Below are positions 7,666-15,958 of a stretch of DNA of 64,000 nt, piece after piece. The notes under the pieces are model-generated. The model saw only the letters and a program-made list of their open reading frames with translations, did not search any database and was not told the DNA's origin. Positions within the stretch are counted from its first letter, which is position 1, and each line of letters begins with the position of its first letter. Made by a program: the position numbers and the translations under genes. The DNA lies in assembly GCF_000378205.1 (NCBI RefSeq), contig NZ_KB899409.1, positions 62,001-126,000 on the forward strand, written 5' to 3'. The DNA comes from Sediminispirochaeta bajacaliforniensis DSM 16054 (GTDB lineage: Bacteria; Spirochaetota; Spirochaetia; DSM-16054; Sediminispirochaetaceae).

Positions 7666-7899
7666 ATGGCAAGAGGAAAAGAATACGGCTATCTGCTCGA
7701 CGGCCTGAATTCCGAACGAGCGGAGATGATAAAGCGTGCATTACGGGCCATTCCGGAGATCAAAAGTATTTCCATCCGTTCCTCCCAGGGGACGATACAA
7801 CTTATAGCGACCAGAGATCCCGAGACGCAGGTAAAGATTGCCTGCGAAGTGGCGGGCTGCGTATTTCGTCTCAAGCTGGGACGGGGGCAGCTCGCCTGA
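7666..7899 (+). CDS. Small conserved-looking protein of unknown function
   Basis: A 77-residue protein that I do not recognise. The pattern strand-helix-strand-strand-helix (NSERAEMIKRALRAIPEIKSI, SIRSSQGTIQLIATRD, VKIACEVAGCVFRLKLG) looks like a small ferredoxin-like or HMA-like fold without the CxxC. The ATG lies 7 bases after a -10 hexamer and has no convincing SD. Translation therefore probably starts on a leaderless transcript. It is monocistronic and converges with the NTPase gene. Confidence 0.6.
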   Translation: MARGKEYGYLLDGLNSERAEMIKRALRAIPEIKSISIRSSQGTIQLIATRDPETQVKIACEVAGCVFRLKLGRGQLA

Positions 7900-7924
7900 A
7901 CCCCTCATACCGTTCCGGTCTTGA

Positions 7925-8455
7925 TTATCCGTTCCGCGGTTGAGAGCGGAAAAGGGGCTGTTCCACCATGATATCCCGGCCGTGGGAAGCACACAGGCCA
8001 AGAAAGGTTTCAAGCAAGGAACTGCGAAGGGAGAGCCATACCTCTCCTTTTGCCCCATCAAGCGCGGCATCGAGGGCCCGCCTGTGTCCATCGCCGGATA
8101 GCTCCGCAGGACCAATTTCGTCGAGAACAACGATGTCGAGGGATAAGCTCGCAAGCACAGAAGAAAGTCCAGCTTCGATTCCCTCACGGTAGAGGAAAAA
8201 GCGACCTACCCGGCAGGCATCTGGCGCAGGCGCAAGCCCGGCAATAGGAACCAGGCTCCGGTCGGGAAGTGTCTCAAGCCGAAAGCCCGACTTTCTGATC
8301 CCCTCTTCCTCCCACAGCGGAAGGGTAAGAAAGCCCCCAAAGCTGCGCCCCTGATTCGCGGCACGATCAAGATGATGCCGCAGCAGGGTGCTCTTCCCGC
8401 CGTTAATCGGTCCGGTAATCACTCGTACAAGCGACGGAGAAGAAGATGTACTCAT
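7925..8455 (-). CDS. THEP1-like P-loop nucleoside-triphosphatase
   Basis: A 176-residue P-loop NTPase. The Walker A motif is GPINGGKST near the N-terminus and the Walker B is IVVLDEIGPAEL. The layout and size match the NTPase_1/THEP1 family (KAP-related nucleoside triphosphatases and DUF2478 relatives), some of which sit with molybdenum or metal-cofactor genes. The start ATG overlaps the stop of the ACT-domain gene (ATGA), so the two are coupled. Substrate and role are unknown. Confidence 0.68.
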   Translation of the reverse strand: MSTSSSPSLVRVITGPINGGKSTLLRHHLDRAANQGRSFGGFLTLPLWEEEGIRKSGFRLETLPDRSLVPIAGLAPAPDACRVGRFFLYREGIEAGLSSVLASLSLDIVVLDEIGPAELSGDGHRRALDAALDGAKGEVWLSLRSSLLETFLGLCASHGRDIMVEQPLFRSQPRNG

Positions 8456-9111
8456 TCCCTGCCGCTTATGAAAGCCTGAAGCACTTCATAACCCTTCAGA
8501 GAATCGTCACAATCGACCACCACCGTCAGCTCGGTCATGGTCGAAACAATCTCGTAGACATTAATACGTTCCCAGGCAAGGCGTCTGACAGCCTGATAGA
8601 CCATACCCGGTGTTTCGATAAAACCGTCTTCAAACAGAAGGGTCAGAGAGACTAAACCGGTCTTATGACCGAGAAGTGTCTCTTCAGCCAAAAATTGAGC
8701 GACCTGATCGGCATATTTATCGCTGATGACGATACTGATTTCGTCATTTCCAATGGAGATATTGAGAAAATCCCCTCTCCCGAGATGAACGATCGAATAA
8801 AGATCCTGGAGCCTATCCAAAAGTTCCGAACGCTTTACAACATTGAAGTCGCAGATATTCGTTTTCATTACGATCTGACAGGAGATGCCGCTTTCTGTTC
8901 CAAGCTTTGCCAGGCGGGCGACCTCTTCTCCGTAGCGACGAAGAGCCATGACCACGGCAGACTCCTTGACCGGTTTCTCTAAACGGCTTGCGACTTGAGG
9001 CGCAAGCTCAGATGCCAAATTCCCGTAACTCAAGATACCTCGCGCCATTGCTTCGAGCAAAAACGGGTTGCGCTCGATTAATCCCTTTACAACACTGCTG
9101 ATGGTTTCCAT
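8452..9111 (-). CDS. ACT-domain regulatory protein, aspartokinase-like
   Basis: A 219-residue protein with a helical N-terminal ~75 residues (DNA-binding-like spacing in ILSYGNLASEL, AVVMALRRYGEEV) followed by two ferredoxin-like repeats reminiscent of the tandem ACT domains of aspartokinases (FLNISIGNDEISIVISDKYA; LLFEDGFIETPGMVYQAVRRLAWERINVYEIV). No kinase domain is present. ACT domains bind amino acids. It is divergent from dapA by 116 bases, so an amino-acid-responsive regulator of lysine synthesis is plausible but unproven. Its C-terminus is translationally coupled to the THEP1-like NTPase. Confidence 0.6.
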   Translation of the reverse strand: METISSVVKGLIERNPFLLEAMARGILSYGNLASELAPQVASRLEKPVKESAVVMALRRYGEEVARLAKLGTESGISCQIVMKTNICDFNVVKRSELLDRLQDLYSIVHLGRGDFLNISIGNDEISIVISDKYADQVAQFLAEETLLGHKTGLVSLTLLFEDGFIETPGMVYQAVRRLAWERINVYEIVSTMTELTVVVDCDDSLKGYEVLQAFISGRE

Positions 9112-9171
9112 ACACCCGCCCCTTGCAACAAAAATAACAATCTGTTATTATAAATACAATATGTTTATATA

Positions 9172-9202
9172 TAGACATTCTATCACATTTTCTGTAGAAT
9201 GT
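9172..9202 (+). promoter_or_regulatory. dapA operon promoter overlapping an inverted repeat
   Basis: TAGACA (9172-9177), 17-base spacer, TAGAAT (9195-9200). The same bases contain a perfect 8-base inverted repeat, ACATTCTA (9175-9182) and TAGAATGT (9195-9202), so a dimeric repressor could cover -35 and -10. A second candidate promoter TTGCAA-17-TATTAT lies at 9123-9151. Confidence 0.45.
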
Positions 9203-9227
9203 ATAGAAACCAGTAAGGAGGTTCCTC

Positions 9228-10133
9228 ATGGAACGACAATTTCGTGGTGTGTATACGGCCTTGATTACCCCTTTTACCAAAAAGGGAAATATCGATGAAG
9301 AGGCCTTTGAAAAAATCATAGAAGATCAGATTGTATCCGGCATCGACGGATTGGTACCCTGCGGCACGACGGGAGAAAGTCCGACCCTCAGCCATACCGA
9401 ACACGACAGGGTGATCGAACTCACCATCAAGTTCGCAAACGGAAGGGTACCGGTTATAGCAGGTACGGGAAGCAACGCAACCAGTGAAGCAATACGCCTT
9501 TCGCGCCATGCGGAAGAGGCCGGGGCTTCGGGCCTTCTCCTGGTAAATCCCTACTACAACAAACCCACCCAGAAGGGGCTCTACCTCCACTTCAAGGCCG
9601 TGGCCGAGGTGGTCAATATTCCCTGCATTGTGTACAATATCAAGGGCCGTAGCGGTGTCAATGTCGAGACGCAAACCATGTCGAAGCTTATGGAAGCAAG
9701 CAGCATGATTGCCGGCGTAAAGGAAGCATCGGGAAATCTCGACCAAATGAAAGATGTCATTTTTGAAAGAAACAGTAAGCGGAAGGATTTCAGTGTCCTT
9801 TCCGGAGACGACAATATGACCTTGCAGCTCATCGAAGCAGGCGGAGACGGCGTAGTTTCGGTGGCAAGCAATCTGATCCCGAAAAGAATGGTGGAATTTG
9901 TTCATGCAGCCCTTGACGGGGATATGGAAAAGGCACGAAACGAAGAGACGGCTCTCATGCCATTCTTCCGTGCGATGTTTCTTGAAACCAACCCCATCCC
10001 CGTCAAAACAGCCATGGCCATACAGGGTTGGTGCGAGGAGGAGTTTCGACTTCCCATGTGCAGCCTCTCCGACGATACCCATCGGGAGACCTTGAAGCAG
10101 CTGCTCGAAAGACTCGAAGTTCCCAGAGGGTAA
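9228..10133 (+). CDS. dapA: 4-hydroxy-tetrahydrodipicolinate synthase
   Basis: A 301-residue DHDPS-family aldolase that condenses pyruvate with aspartate semialdehyde, the first committed step of diaminopimelate/lysine synthesis. Visible landmarks are CGTTGESPTL near residue 45, the Tyr region CIVYNIKGRSGVN and the Schiff-base lysine in GVKEASGNLDQM. The usual NVPGR motif reads NIKGR here. Very strong SD (AAGGAGG) fixes the ATG. It heads a dapA-dapL-lysA operon behind a promoter with an operator-like repeat. Confidence 0.93.
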   Translation: MERQFRGVYTALITPFTKKGNIDEEAFEKIIEDQIVSGIDGLVPCGTTGESPTLSHTEHDRVIELTIKFANGRVPVIAGTGSNATSEAIRLSRHAEEAGASGLLLVNPYYNKPTQKGLYLHFKAVAEVVNIPCIVYNIKGRSGVNVETQTMSKLMEASSMIAGVKEASGNLDQMKDVIFERNSKRKDFSVLSGDDNMTLQLIEAGGDGVVSVASNLIPKRMVEFVHAALDGDMEKARNEETALMPFFRAMFLETNPIPVKTAMAIQGWCEEEFRLPMCSLSDDTHRETLKQLLERLEVPRG

Positions 10134-10161
10134 AACAGTACAACAAGGAGTACATAGCATT

Positions 10162-11391
10162 ATGGCACACATCAACGAACATTATCGCAAGCTTTCGGCC
10201 GGCTATCTCTTTCCTGAGATTGCACGACGAAGTCAGGCGTTTTTGAAAAGTCACCCCGATCGCAAGCTGTTGAAGCTCGGTATCGGGAACACTACGGAGC
10301 CGATCACCCCTTCGGTCATCGAGGGGCTGCATCGGGGAGTGGAAAAGCTGGCCTCCCCTGCGACCTATACGGGTTACGGCGACGAACAGGGCCAGGAGGA
10401 ATTGCGGAAGGCCTTGGGCGATTTTTATGCCGCCCGGGGAGTGAAGCTGGCCATTGATGAGTTCTTCATCAGCGACGGGGCAAAGCCGGATTCGGGAAAT
10501 ATCCAGTCGATCTTCGGCATCGACAATATCGTGGCGGTACAGGACCCTGCCTACCCCGTCTATGTCGACTCCAATGTCATCAGCGGACGGACAGGCAGCT
10601 ACGATAAGGGTTCGGGACGCTATGAGGGCATTTACTACATGCCTTGTAACAGTGAAAACGGATTTTTCCCGGAGGTCCCCGATACAAAAGTGGATCTCAT
10701 CTACCTCTGCAGCCCCAACAATCCAACAGGCGCCGTTGCCACCAGAGAGCAGCTTGCAGCCTTTATCGACTATGCAATCAAAAACAAGGCGGTCATCATC
10801 TACGATGCAAGCTATGCCGAGTACATCTCCGATGAGGCTCTTCCGAAGTCGATCTTCGAGATCGAGGGAGCAAAGAAATGCGCCATCGAGATCAACAGCC
10901 TTTCAAAGTTCTCCGGCTTTACCGGCGTCCGTCTCGGCTGGTCGATCGTGCCGAAGGAGTTAACGGTCGAGGGTAGCGAAGCCGGAGCATTGAACTCGCT
11001 TTGGAACCGCAGACAGTGCACCTTCTTTAACGGTGCCAGTAATATCGTCCAGGAAGGGGCCCTTGCCGTTTTCTCTCCCAAGGGGATTGAGGAAAGCAAC
11101 AAGCTGGTGGCCTACTACATGGAAAACGCCCGTATTATACGGGAAGGACTCCAGTCTCTCGGCCTTACCGTTTTCGGGGGAGACAATGCCCCCTACCTGT
11201 GGCTTCAGACTCCGGGAGGCATGAGCAGCTGGGACTTCTTCGATAAGCTTATCGAAGAAACCAATGTTGTAGGAACCCCCGGAAGCGGTTTCGGACCGGC
11301 AGGAGAAGGCTATTTCAGGCTGAGCGCCTTCGGCCATCGTGAAGATATTATCCGTGCGGTAGAGAGCATCAAGTCGAATTTGAAGCTCTGA
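10162..11391 (+). CDS. dapL: LL-diaminopimelate aminotransferase
   Basis: A 409-residue class I/II PLP aminotransferase matching DapL length and motifs: GNTTEPITPSVIEGL, the SDGAKPDSGNIQSIFG region, CSPNNPTGAV and the PLP lysine in SLSKFSGFTGVRLGW. It converts tetrahydrodipicolinate directly to LL-diaminopimelate, bypassing the acyl-blocked dapC/D/E route. It sits 28 bases after dapA (SD AAGGAG) and 35 before lysA. DapL is known from spirochaetes, chlamydiae, plants and some anaerobes, which supports the taxonomic guess. Confidence 0.94.
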   Translation: MAHINEHYRKLSAGYLFPEIARRSQAFLKSHPDRKLLKLGIGNTTEPITPSVIEGLHRGVEKLASPATYTGYGDEQGQEELRKALGDFYAARGVKLAIDEFFISDGAKPDSGNIQSIFGIDNIVAVQDPAYPVYVDSNVISGRTGSYDKGSGRYEGIYYMPCNSENGFFPEVPDTKVDLIYLCSPNNPTGAVATREQLAAFIDYAIKNKAVIIYDASYAEYISDEALPKSIFEIEGAKKCAIEINSLSKFSGFTGVRLGWSIVPKELTVEGSEAGALNSLWNRRQCTFFNGASNIVQEGALAVFSPKGIEESNKLVAYYMENARIIREGLQSLGLTVFGGDNAPYLWLQTPGGMSSWDFFDKLIEETNVVGTPGSGFGPAGEGYFRLSAFGHREDIIRAVESIKSNLKL

Positions 11392-11426
11392 GAAAGCAAA
11401 CAGATCAAAGAAACGAGGTACGATAG

Positions 11427-12689
11427 ATGAGCGAAAAACGCTTTCCCTTTTCCAAAGAAGTGATAGAACGGCTTGCCGATACCCTGCCGACCCCTTTCCA
11501 TCTCTACGATGAGGCGGCAATACTCGAAAATGCCCGCTACATAAAAAAGGCCTTTGCCTGGGCACCCGGCTTCAAAAACTATTTTGCTGTTAAGGCATGT
11601 CCCAATCCAACGATCCTCGACCTTCTCCATAAGGAAGGCTTCGGTACCGATTGCAGCAGCCTGCCCGAGCTCATTTTGAGTGAAAAAAGCGGCATTTCAG
11701 GCGAAGAGGTGATGTTTACCAGTAACGATACCCCAGCCGAGGAGTTCAAAGAGGCAAAACGACTGGGAGCAATCATCAACCTCGACGATATCTCCCATAT
11801 CGATTTTCTCGAAAAGACGGCGGGGATACCCGAGCTGATATGCTTTCGTTACAATCCCGGCGACAGCCGGAGCGGCAATGTCATTATCGGCGAGCCCAAA
11901 GAGGCAAAATACGGCCTCACGCGAGACCAGATTCTGGACGCCTATCGCATGGCAAAGGAGAAAGGGGCCAGGCGTTTTGGACTGCACACCATGGTGGCCA
12001 GTAATGAGCTTAATCCCGAATACTTCATCGAGACGGGAAGGATGCTTTTCGAACTGGCCGTAAAGATCAAAGAAGAGCTCGGCATCAAGCTGGAATTCAT
12101 CAATCTCGGCGGCGGTATCGGTATTCCCTATCGTCTCGACCAGGAACCGGTGGATCTGGTGCGGGTCTCCGAGGGCATCAGGGGATGGTACGATAAGATG
12201 ATTGTTCCCGCAGGCCTCGATCCCCTGAAAATCGTTATGGAGTGCGGCAGAGTGGTCACCGGCCCCTACGGCTACCTCATCAGCAGGGTCCGCCATGTTG
12301 CAAAAAAATACAAAACCTACGTTGGTTTGGATGCTTCCATGGCCAACCTGATGCGGCCGGCCATCTATGGTGCCTACCACCACATAACCGTTTTGGGAAA
12401 AGAAAACGAGCCGTCTGCCATGGTTTGCGATGTTACCGGATCGCTTTGCGAGAATAACGATAAATTCGCCATCGACAGGAAGCTGCCCGAGATCGAAGTC
12501 GGCGATCTTGTTGCCATCCACGACGCAGGGGCACACGGCTATGCCATGGGATTCAACTACAACGGAAAACTGCGAAGCGCCGAGGTGCTTATCAAAGATC
12601 CCGAAACCGTCGAGCTTATACGTCGGGCAGAGACCATGGACGACCTTTTCGCCACCCTGCGCTTTCCCGGTGCTCCGGTAAAGGTGTAA
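11427..12689 (+). CDS. lysA: Diaminopimelate decarboxylase
   Basis: A 420-residue fold-III PLP decarboxylase that turns meso-diaminopimelate into lysine. The PLP lysine is in NYFAVKACPNPTIL, the glycine-rich phosphate loop is INLGGGIGIPY, and the C-terminal barrel has the Cys-containing motif VTGSLCENNDKF and HDAGAHGYAMGFNYNGKLR, as in DapDC. It is the third gene of the dap operon; dapB and dapF are not in this window. Related carboxynorspermidine decarboxylases are a weaker alternative, disfavoured by the dapA-dapL context. Confidence 0.9.
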   Translation: MSEKRFPFSKEVIERLADTLPTPFHLYDEAAILENARYIKKAFAWAPGFKNYFAVKACPNPTILDLLHKEGFGTDCSSLPELILSEKSGISGEEVMFTSNDTPAEEFKEAKRLGAIINLDDISHIDFLEKTAGIPELICFRYNPGDSRSGNVIIGEPKEAKYGLTRDQILDAYRMAKEKGARRFGLHTMVASNELNPEYFIETGRMLFELAVKIKEELGIKLEFINLGGGIGIPYRLDQEPVDLVRVSEGIRGWYDKMIVPAGLDPLKIVMECGRVVTGPYGYLISRVRHVAKKYKTYVGLDASMANLMRPAIYGAYHHITVLGKENEPSAMVCDVTGSLCENNDKFAIDRKLPEIEVGDLVAIHDAGAHGYAMGFNYNGKLRSAEVLIKDPETVELIRRAETMDDLFATLRFPGAPVKV

Positions 12690-12709
12690 AGGAGAAAAAG
12701 CCACAGAAC

Positions 12710-13654
12710 ATGGCGGCCGAAGAGCTTCAACGCATAGACGGCAATCAGGAACTGCACCGCAAGATTCTTCCCTGCTGCAGGTTAAAGCCTGGAGAGGTTT
12801 GGGAGGATCCCGAAGGCAGACACAGGGTTGCCGTCATCGATGCTACCGATGCTCATGCCGTAAAAAATCTTTTTGCGGGGGAACGGGCCGTACTAATGGT
12901 TCACGATCCCCCCTACAATGTCGAGGTCGGGGGAATGCAGAGTGATGCCCTCTCCCGCCTCGAGATCACCAGCTACATCGATTTTTCCCGTCGCTGGATC
13001 GAGGCCGCCCTTCCCGCTCTTGCAGAGGACGCCTATTTCTACATCTGGATCGGGGCTGATCAGAAACGCTCTTTCCAGCCCCTTCCCGAAGTGATGATGC
13101 TCATGAGAGGATTTCCCGATCTTGCGGCAAAGAGTTTCATCACCCTGAGAAACCAGCGGGGATACGGCACCCTATCGAACTGGATGAGCGTCAGGCAGGA
13201 ATTGCTTTGTTACGTCAAGGGTAAGCCCGGCTTTACGGTGCAGTACACGAATCAACCCAAGAAGGTTGCCGGCTATTATAAAAAGATAGGAGGCGTACGG
13301 AAAGAAAATCTCGCACGTGGCAGGTCAAATACCCTCAGGGCGGGAAATGTTTGGACCGACATCCAACAGGTTTTCTATCGTATGGAAGAGAATGTTCCGG
13401 GTGCCTATGCCCAGAAGCCTCTGGCAGCCCTCCGAAGGATCATCTCATCGGGAAGCCGGAACGGCGAGGTGGTGGCCGACTTTTTCGCCCATTCCGGCAC
13501 AACCCTTCTTGCCGCCGAGATCCTGGGAAGGCGCTGTTTCACCTGCGACATCGATCCCGTTTTCGCCGAGCTGACTATCAGAAGGCTGGAACGCTTTCGG
13601 CAAACTGGCAAAACAGGATGGCAGTGGAAAACCCCCTTCCCCGAGATCAGGTAA
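12710..13654 (+). CDS. Orphan beta-class DNA methyltransferase (N6-adenine/N4-cytosine)
   Basis: A 314-residue amino-methyltransferase in the beta order: catalytic motif IV DPPYN (in VLMVHDPPYNVEVGG) comes first and the AdoMet-binding motif I (ADFFAHSGTTLLAAE) near the C-terminus. Motif I reads HSGTT where GSGTT is usual. DPPY favours N6-adenine. No restriction endonuclease or specificity gene is adjacent, so it is an orphan enzyme. It follows lysA by 20 bases with an SD-like AAAGGAG and is probably read from the dap operon. Its role could be regulatory methylation or phage-type protection; not decidable here. Confidence 0.82.
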   Translation: MAAEELQRIDGNQELHRKILPCCRLKPGEVWEDPEGRHRVAVIDATDAHAVKNLFAGERAVLMVHDPPYNVEVGGMQSDALSRLEITSYIDFSRRWIEAALPALAEDAYFYIWIGADQKRSFQPLPEVMMLMRGFPDLAAKSFITLRNQRGYGTLSNWMSVRQELLCYVKGKPGFTVQYTNQPKKVAGYYKKIGGVRKENLARGRSNTLRAGNVWTDIQQVFYRMEENVPGAYAQKPLAALRRIISSGSRNGEVVADFFAHSGTTLLAAEILGRRCFTCDIDPVFAELTIRRLERFRQTGKTGWQWKTPFPEIR

Positions 13655-13660
13655 TCGTAA

Positions 13661-15958
13661 TCACCACACCTCGAAACCGCTCTCGGCGCTGCAGCCACCG
13701 GAACCCGTAATGACGATACGATACGCCCCCTTTTCAGGAAAGGGAAGCAGGAAAAGCGGCAGGTTTGAAGAGCGTTGCAAGACCGCCATGCCGTGGCGGT
13801 AGAGGGTCAATGCATAAGGAGGAGGGCCCAGCCCCCTACCCTCTATCCTGACGGCTTGGGCCTCTTGAGAAAGTGAGGGGTCGGCGAAAAAACGTGAACC
13901 GTCGGGTGGAAAGACAATCTCTCCTTCAGCTTCCCCTTCACGTGCCGCTACAAAAGCGCCGGAGCGTTTTGTCTGTGCCCATACCCTGAAAATATCGGGA
14001 TACGAGACCTGAAGCTTTCCCCTCTCGTCACGGTGGTGCCAGGTGCAGGGATCGGGTAATCGGTCGGGCGGAAGATATTCGTAGAGTGTCGAAGGGTCAT
14101 CGGCGGTTGCCGCCATACCGGAGACGGCACAAATCTTCACCCTCACGGCACCGGGAATGGCAGGATAGCCACTATCCGGCTTGTGCAGCACATCAAGGAG
14201 TTCCGCAACGATGGATGCCGGGATACTGCTTCCGGTCTTCCCGATAACTGTTTCTCCGGTGAAATTTCCGATCCACACACCGACGGTATACTCGGGGATC
14301 GCCCCTATCGCCCAGATATTCTGAAACTGGTTCGCCGTCCCTGTTTTAAAAAGGGAGGGAAAGGCAAGATTCATAACCGAATCGCTGCCGAAGCCGAGTA
14401 CCCTGCTCCGGTTGTCCCCAAGGATATCCCTGACAACGGCTACCGCATAGCGATCACGGGATGATGAAAGACCGATTTCCGAAGATTCCACACTTCCTAG
14501 TTCCACCGGCAGGGGACGCAAGGGAACAGGGCCGTCTGTTCGACTGAACAGGGTATAGCCATGGACCAGTTCGAAAAGTGATACCTCGGCGTTTCCCAGG
14601 GCGAGGCCGGTACCGAGACTTCCCCGCTGCTCTTTAATGGAGGAGAAACCAAGATCCACCAAAAATTGGGCAAAGGCATCGACCCCGAGCCGCTCTATCA
14701 GATAGACCGCCGGGACATTGAGACTCGAGGCAAGGGCTACCCGCAGCCGCACCGGACCGTGGAACCTACGGTCGAAATTGAAGGGCTGATAGACCGCAGC
14801 CCCCCCAAGTTCCAATGGGAGATCGGGAAGGATTGAGTTGGGAAGAAACCCAGACCTAATGGCAAGGGTATAGAGAAAGGGTTTGAGGGTGGAGCCAGGC
14901 TGATTGCGCACAAGGACCCCGTCGATCTGCCCCTGGTGCTCATCATCCCAGAATTCCCTGCTGCCGACCCAAGAAATGATCTCGCCGGTGTCGTTACGAA
15001 CAATCAGCCCTGCTCCATTCCCAAGCCGGTTGCGGCTATGCTTATCAAGGGTCTGGTCAATACGTTCCCGCAGACGCATATTGAGCTCAGCATCGATGGA
15101 GGTCTTTACACGAAGGTCCTTACTGCGAACAGGAGCAATGCTATTGAAGTAATTGATGAAGTGCGGGGCCTGATTCGTCCAAACCCCGCGTCGGGCTTCC
15201 CTGGCCGCGGACAGGAGTTCGCGGTAGGAAAAGCGGCCCTTTATGCCGGGTTCCTTGGCCGCGGCACGGGCGGCTGTCTCGGGGTGTTCCACAGGATCAT
15301 AAAGGGAGGGGCTTCTGGGGATGACTGACAGAAGGGCAAACTGCGCAGGAGAAAGCTCTTCCACGGGCCGGTTGAAAAAGGTCATTCCTGCGGCGGGGAC
15401 CCCTTCACAGCGAAAACCAAAGGGAATGGCATTGATCCAGAGCTGAAGAAGCTCCCGCTTCGAAAGCCGACTTTCGAGTCTGAAGCTGTTCCAGGTCTCC
15501 CTAAGCTTACCTTCGAAGCCGCTCCAGCCGCCTCCGCTTTCTGTTTCAATAATCCTGGCCAGCTGCATCGTTATGGTGGAAGCCCCCGAAACAATTCGTC
15601 CCTCATGAAGATTAAGTACGGCACTTCTGAGCACGGCAAGAGGATCGATGCCGGGATGGAGGTAAAAGCGGCGATCTTCTGCGTCGAGGAAGGTCGATAC
15701 AAGAGAATCGGGCATCTCATCCAGATCGCGAAAAATTCTCCGCATACCATTGGCCAGGGGCTGGACGTACAGGAGTGCCCCATAGCGATCAAGATACTCC
15801 CGGCTCCATTCCCGCACACGAAAATGGTCAAGCTCCGGATAGGGCGTGAACCGCAAAACAAAAAAGAGAAGGAGCAAAAAAAGTAATACGCCTAGGGGAG
15901 GCAGTAAAAGAAGCATTCGAAGGCGGCCGGGCCGCCTTCGGATCTTATGAACGCTCAT
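13661..15958 (-). CDS. pbpC: Penicillin-binding protein 1C (bifunctional transglycosylase/transpeptidase)
   Basis: A 765-residue class A PBP of the PbpC type. It has one N-terminal membrane helix (~14-36), a GT51 glycosyltransferase domain with EDRRFYLHPGID (E94) and GASTITMQLAR (~125-135), and a transpeptidase domain with STLK (Ser356), SLN and KTGT (Lys538), then the C-terminal BiPBP domain. The start used (MSVHKIRRR) overlaps the end of the A2M gene by 14 bases; a longer frame to 16045 exists but lies wholly inside that gene. Pairing with alpha-2-macroglobulin as in E. coli yfhM-pbpC suggests coupled envelope repair and defence. Confidence 0.93.
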   Translation of the reverse strand: MSVHKIRRRPGRLRMLLLLPPLGVLLFLLLLFFVLRFTPYPELDHFRVREWSREYLDRYGALLYVQPLANGMRRIFRDLDEMPDSLVSTFLDAEDRRFYLHPGIDPLAVLRSAVLNLHEGRIVSGASTITMQLARIIETESGGGWSGFEGKLRETWNSFRLESRLSKRELLQLWINAIPFGFRCEGVPAAGMTFFNRPVEELSPAQFALLSVIPRSPSLYDPVEHPETAARAAAKEPGIKGRFSYRELLSAAREARRGVWTNQAPHFINYFNSIAPVRSKDLRVKTSIDAELNMRLRERIDQTLDKHSRNRLGNGAGLIVRNDTGEIISWVGSREFWDDEHQGQIDGVLVRNQPGSTLKPFLYTLAIRSGFLPNSILPDLPLELGGAAVYQPFNFDRRFHGPVRLRVALASSLNVPAVYLIERLGVDAFAQFLVDLGFSSIKEQRGSLGTGLALGNAEVSLFELVHGYTLFSRTDGPVPLRPLPVELGSVESSEIGLSSSRDRYAVAVVRDILGDNRSRVLGFGSDSVMNLAFPSLFKTGTANQFQNIWAIGAIPEYTVGVWIGNFTGETVIGKTGSSIPASIVAELLDVLHKPDSGYPAIPGAVRVKICAVSGMAATADDPSTLYEYLPPDRLPDPCTWHHRDERGKLQVSYPDIFRVWAQTKRSGAFVAAREGEAEGEIVFPPDGSRFFADPSLSQEAQAVRIEGRGLGPPPYALTLYRHGMAVLQRSSNLPLFLLPFPEKGAYRIVITGSGGCSAESGFEVW

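Noticed and set aside
9112-9227. Lysine riboswitch before dapA
   Set aside because: The 116-base gap is AT-rich, has two promoter candidates and is too short for the lysine aptamer.
9183-10175. 330-codon frame antisense to dapA
   Set aside because: dapA has catalytic motifs, SD and operon context; the antisense frame has none.
11697-12704. 335-codon frame antisense to lysA
   Set aside because: Shadow of lysA; no family features and it would overlap the methyltransferase start.
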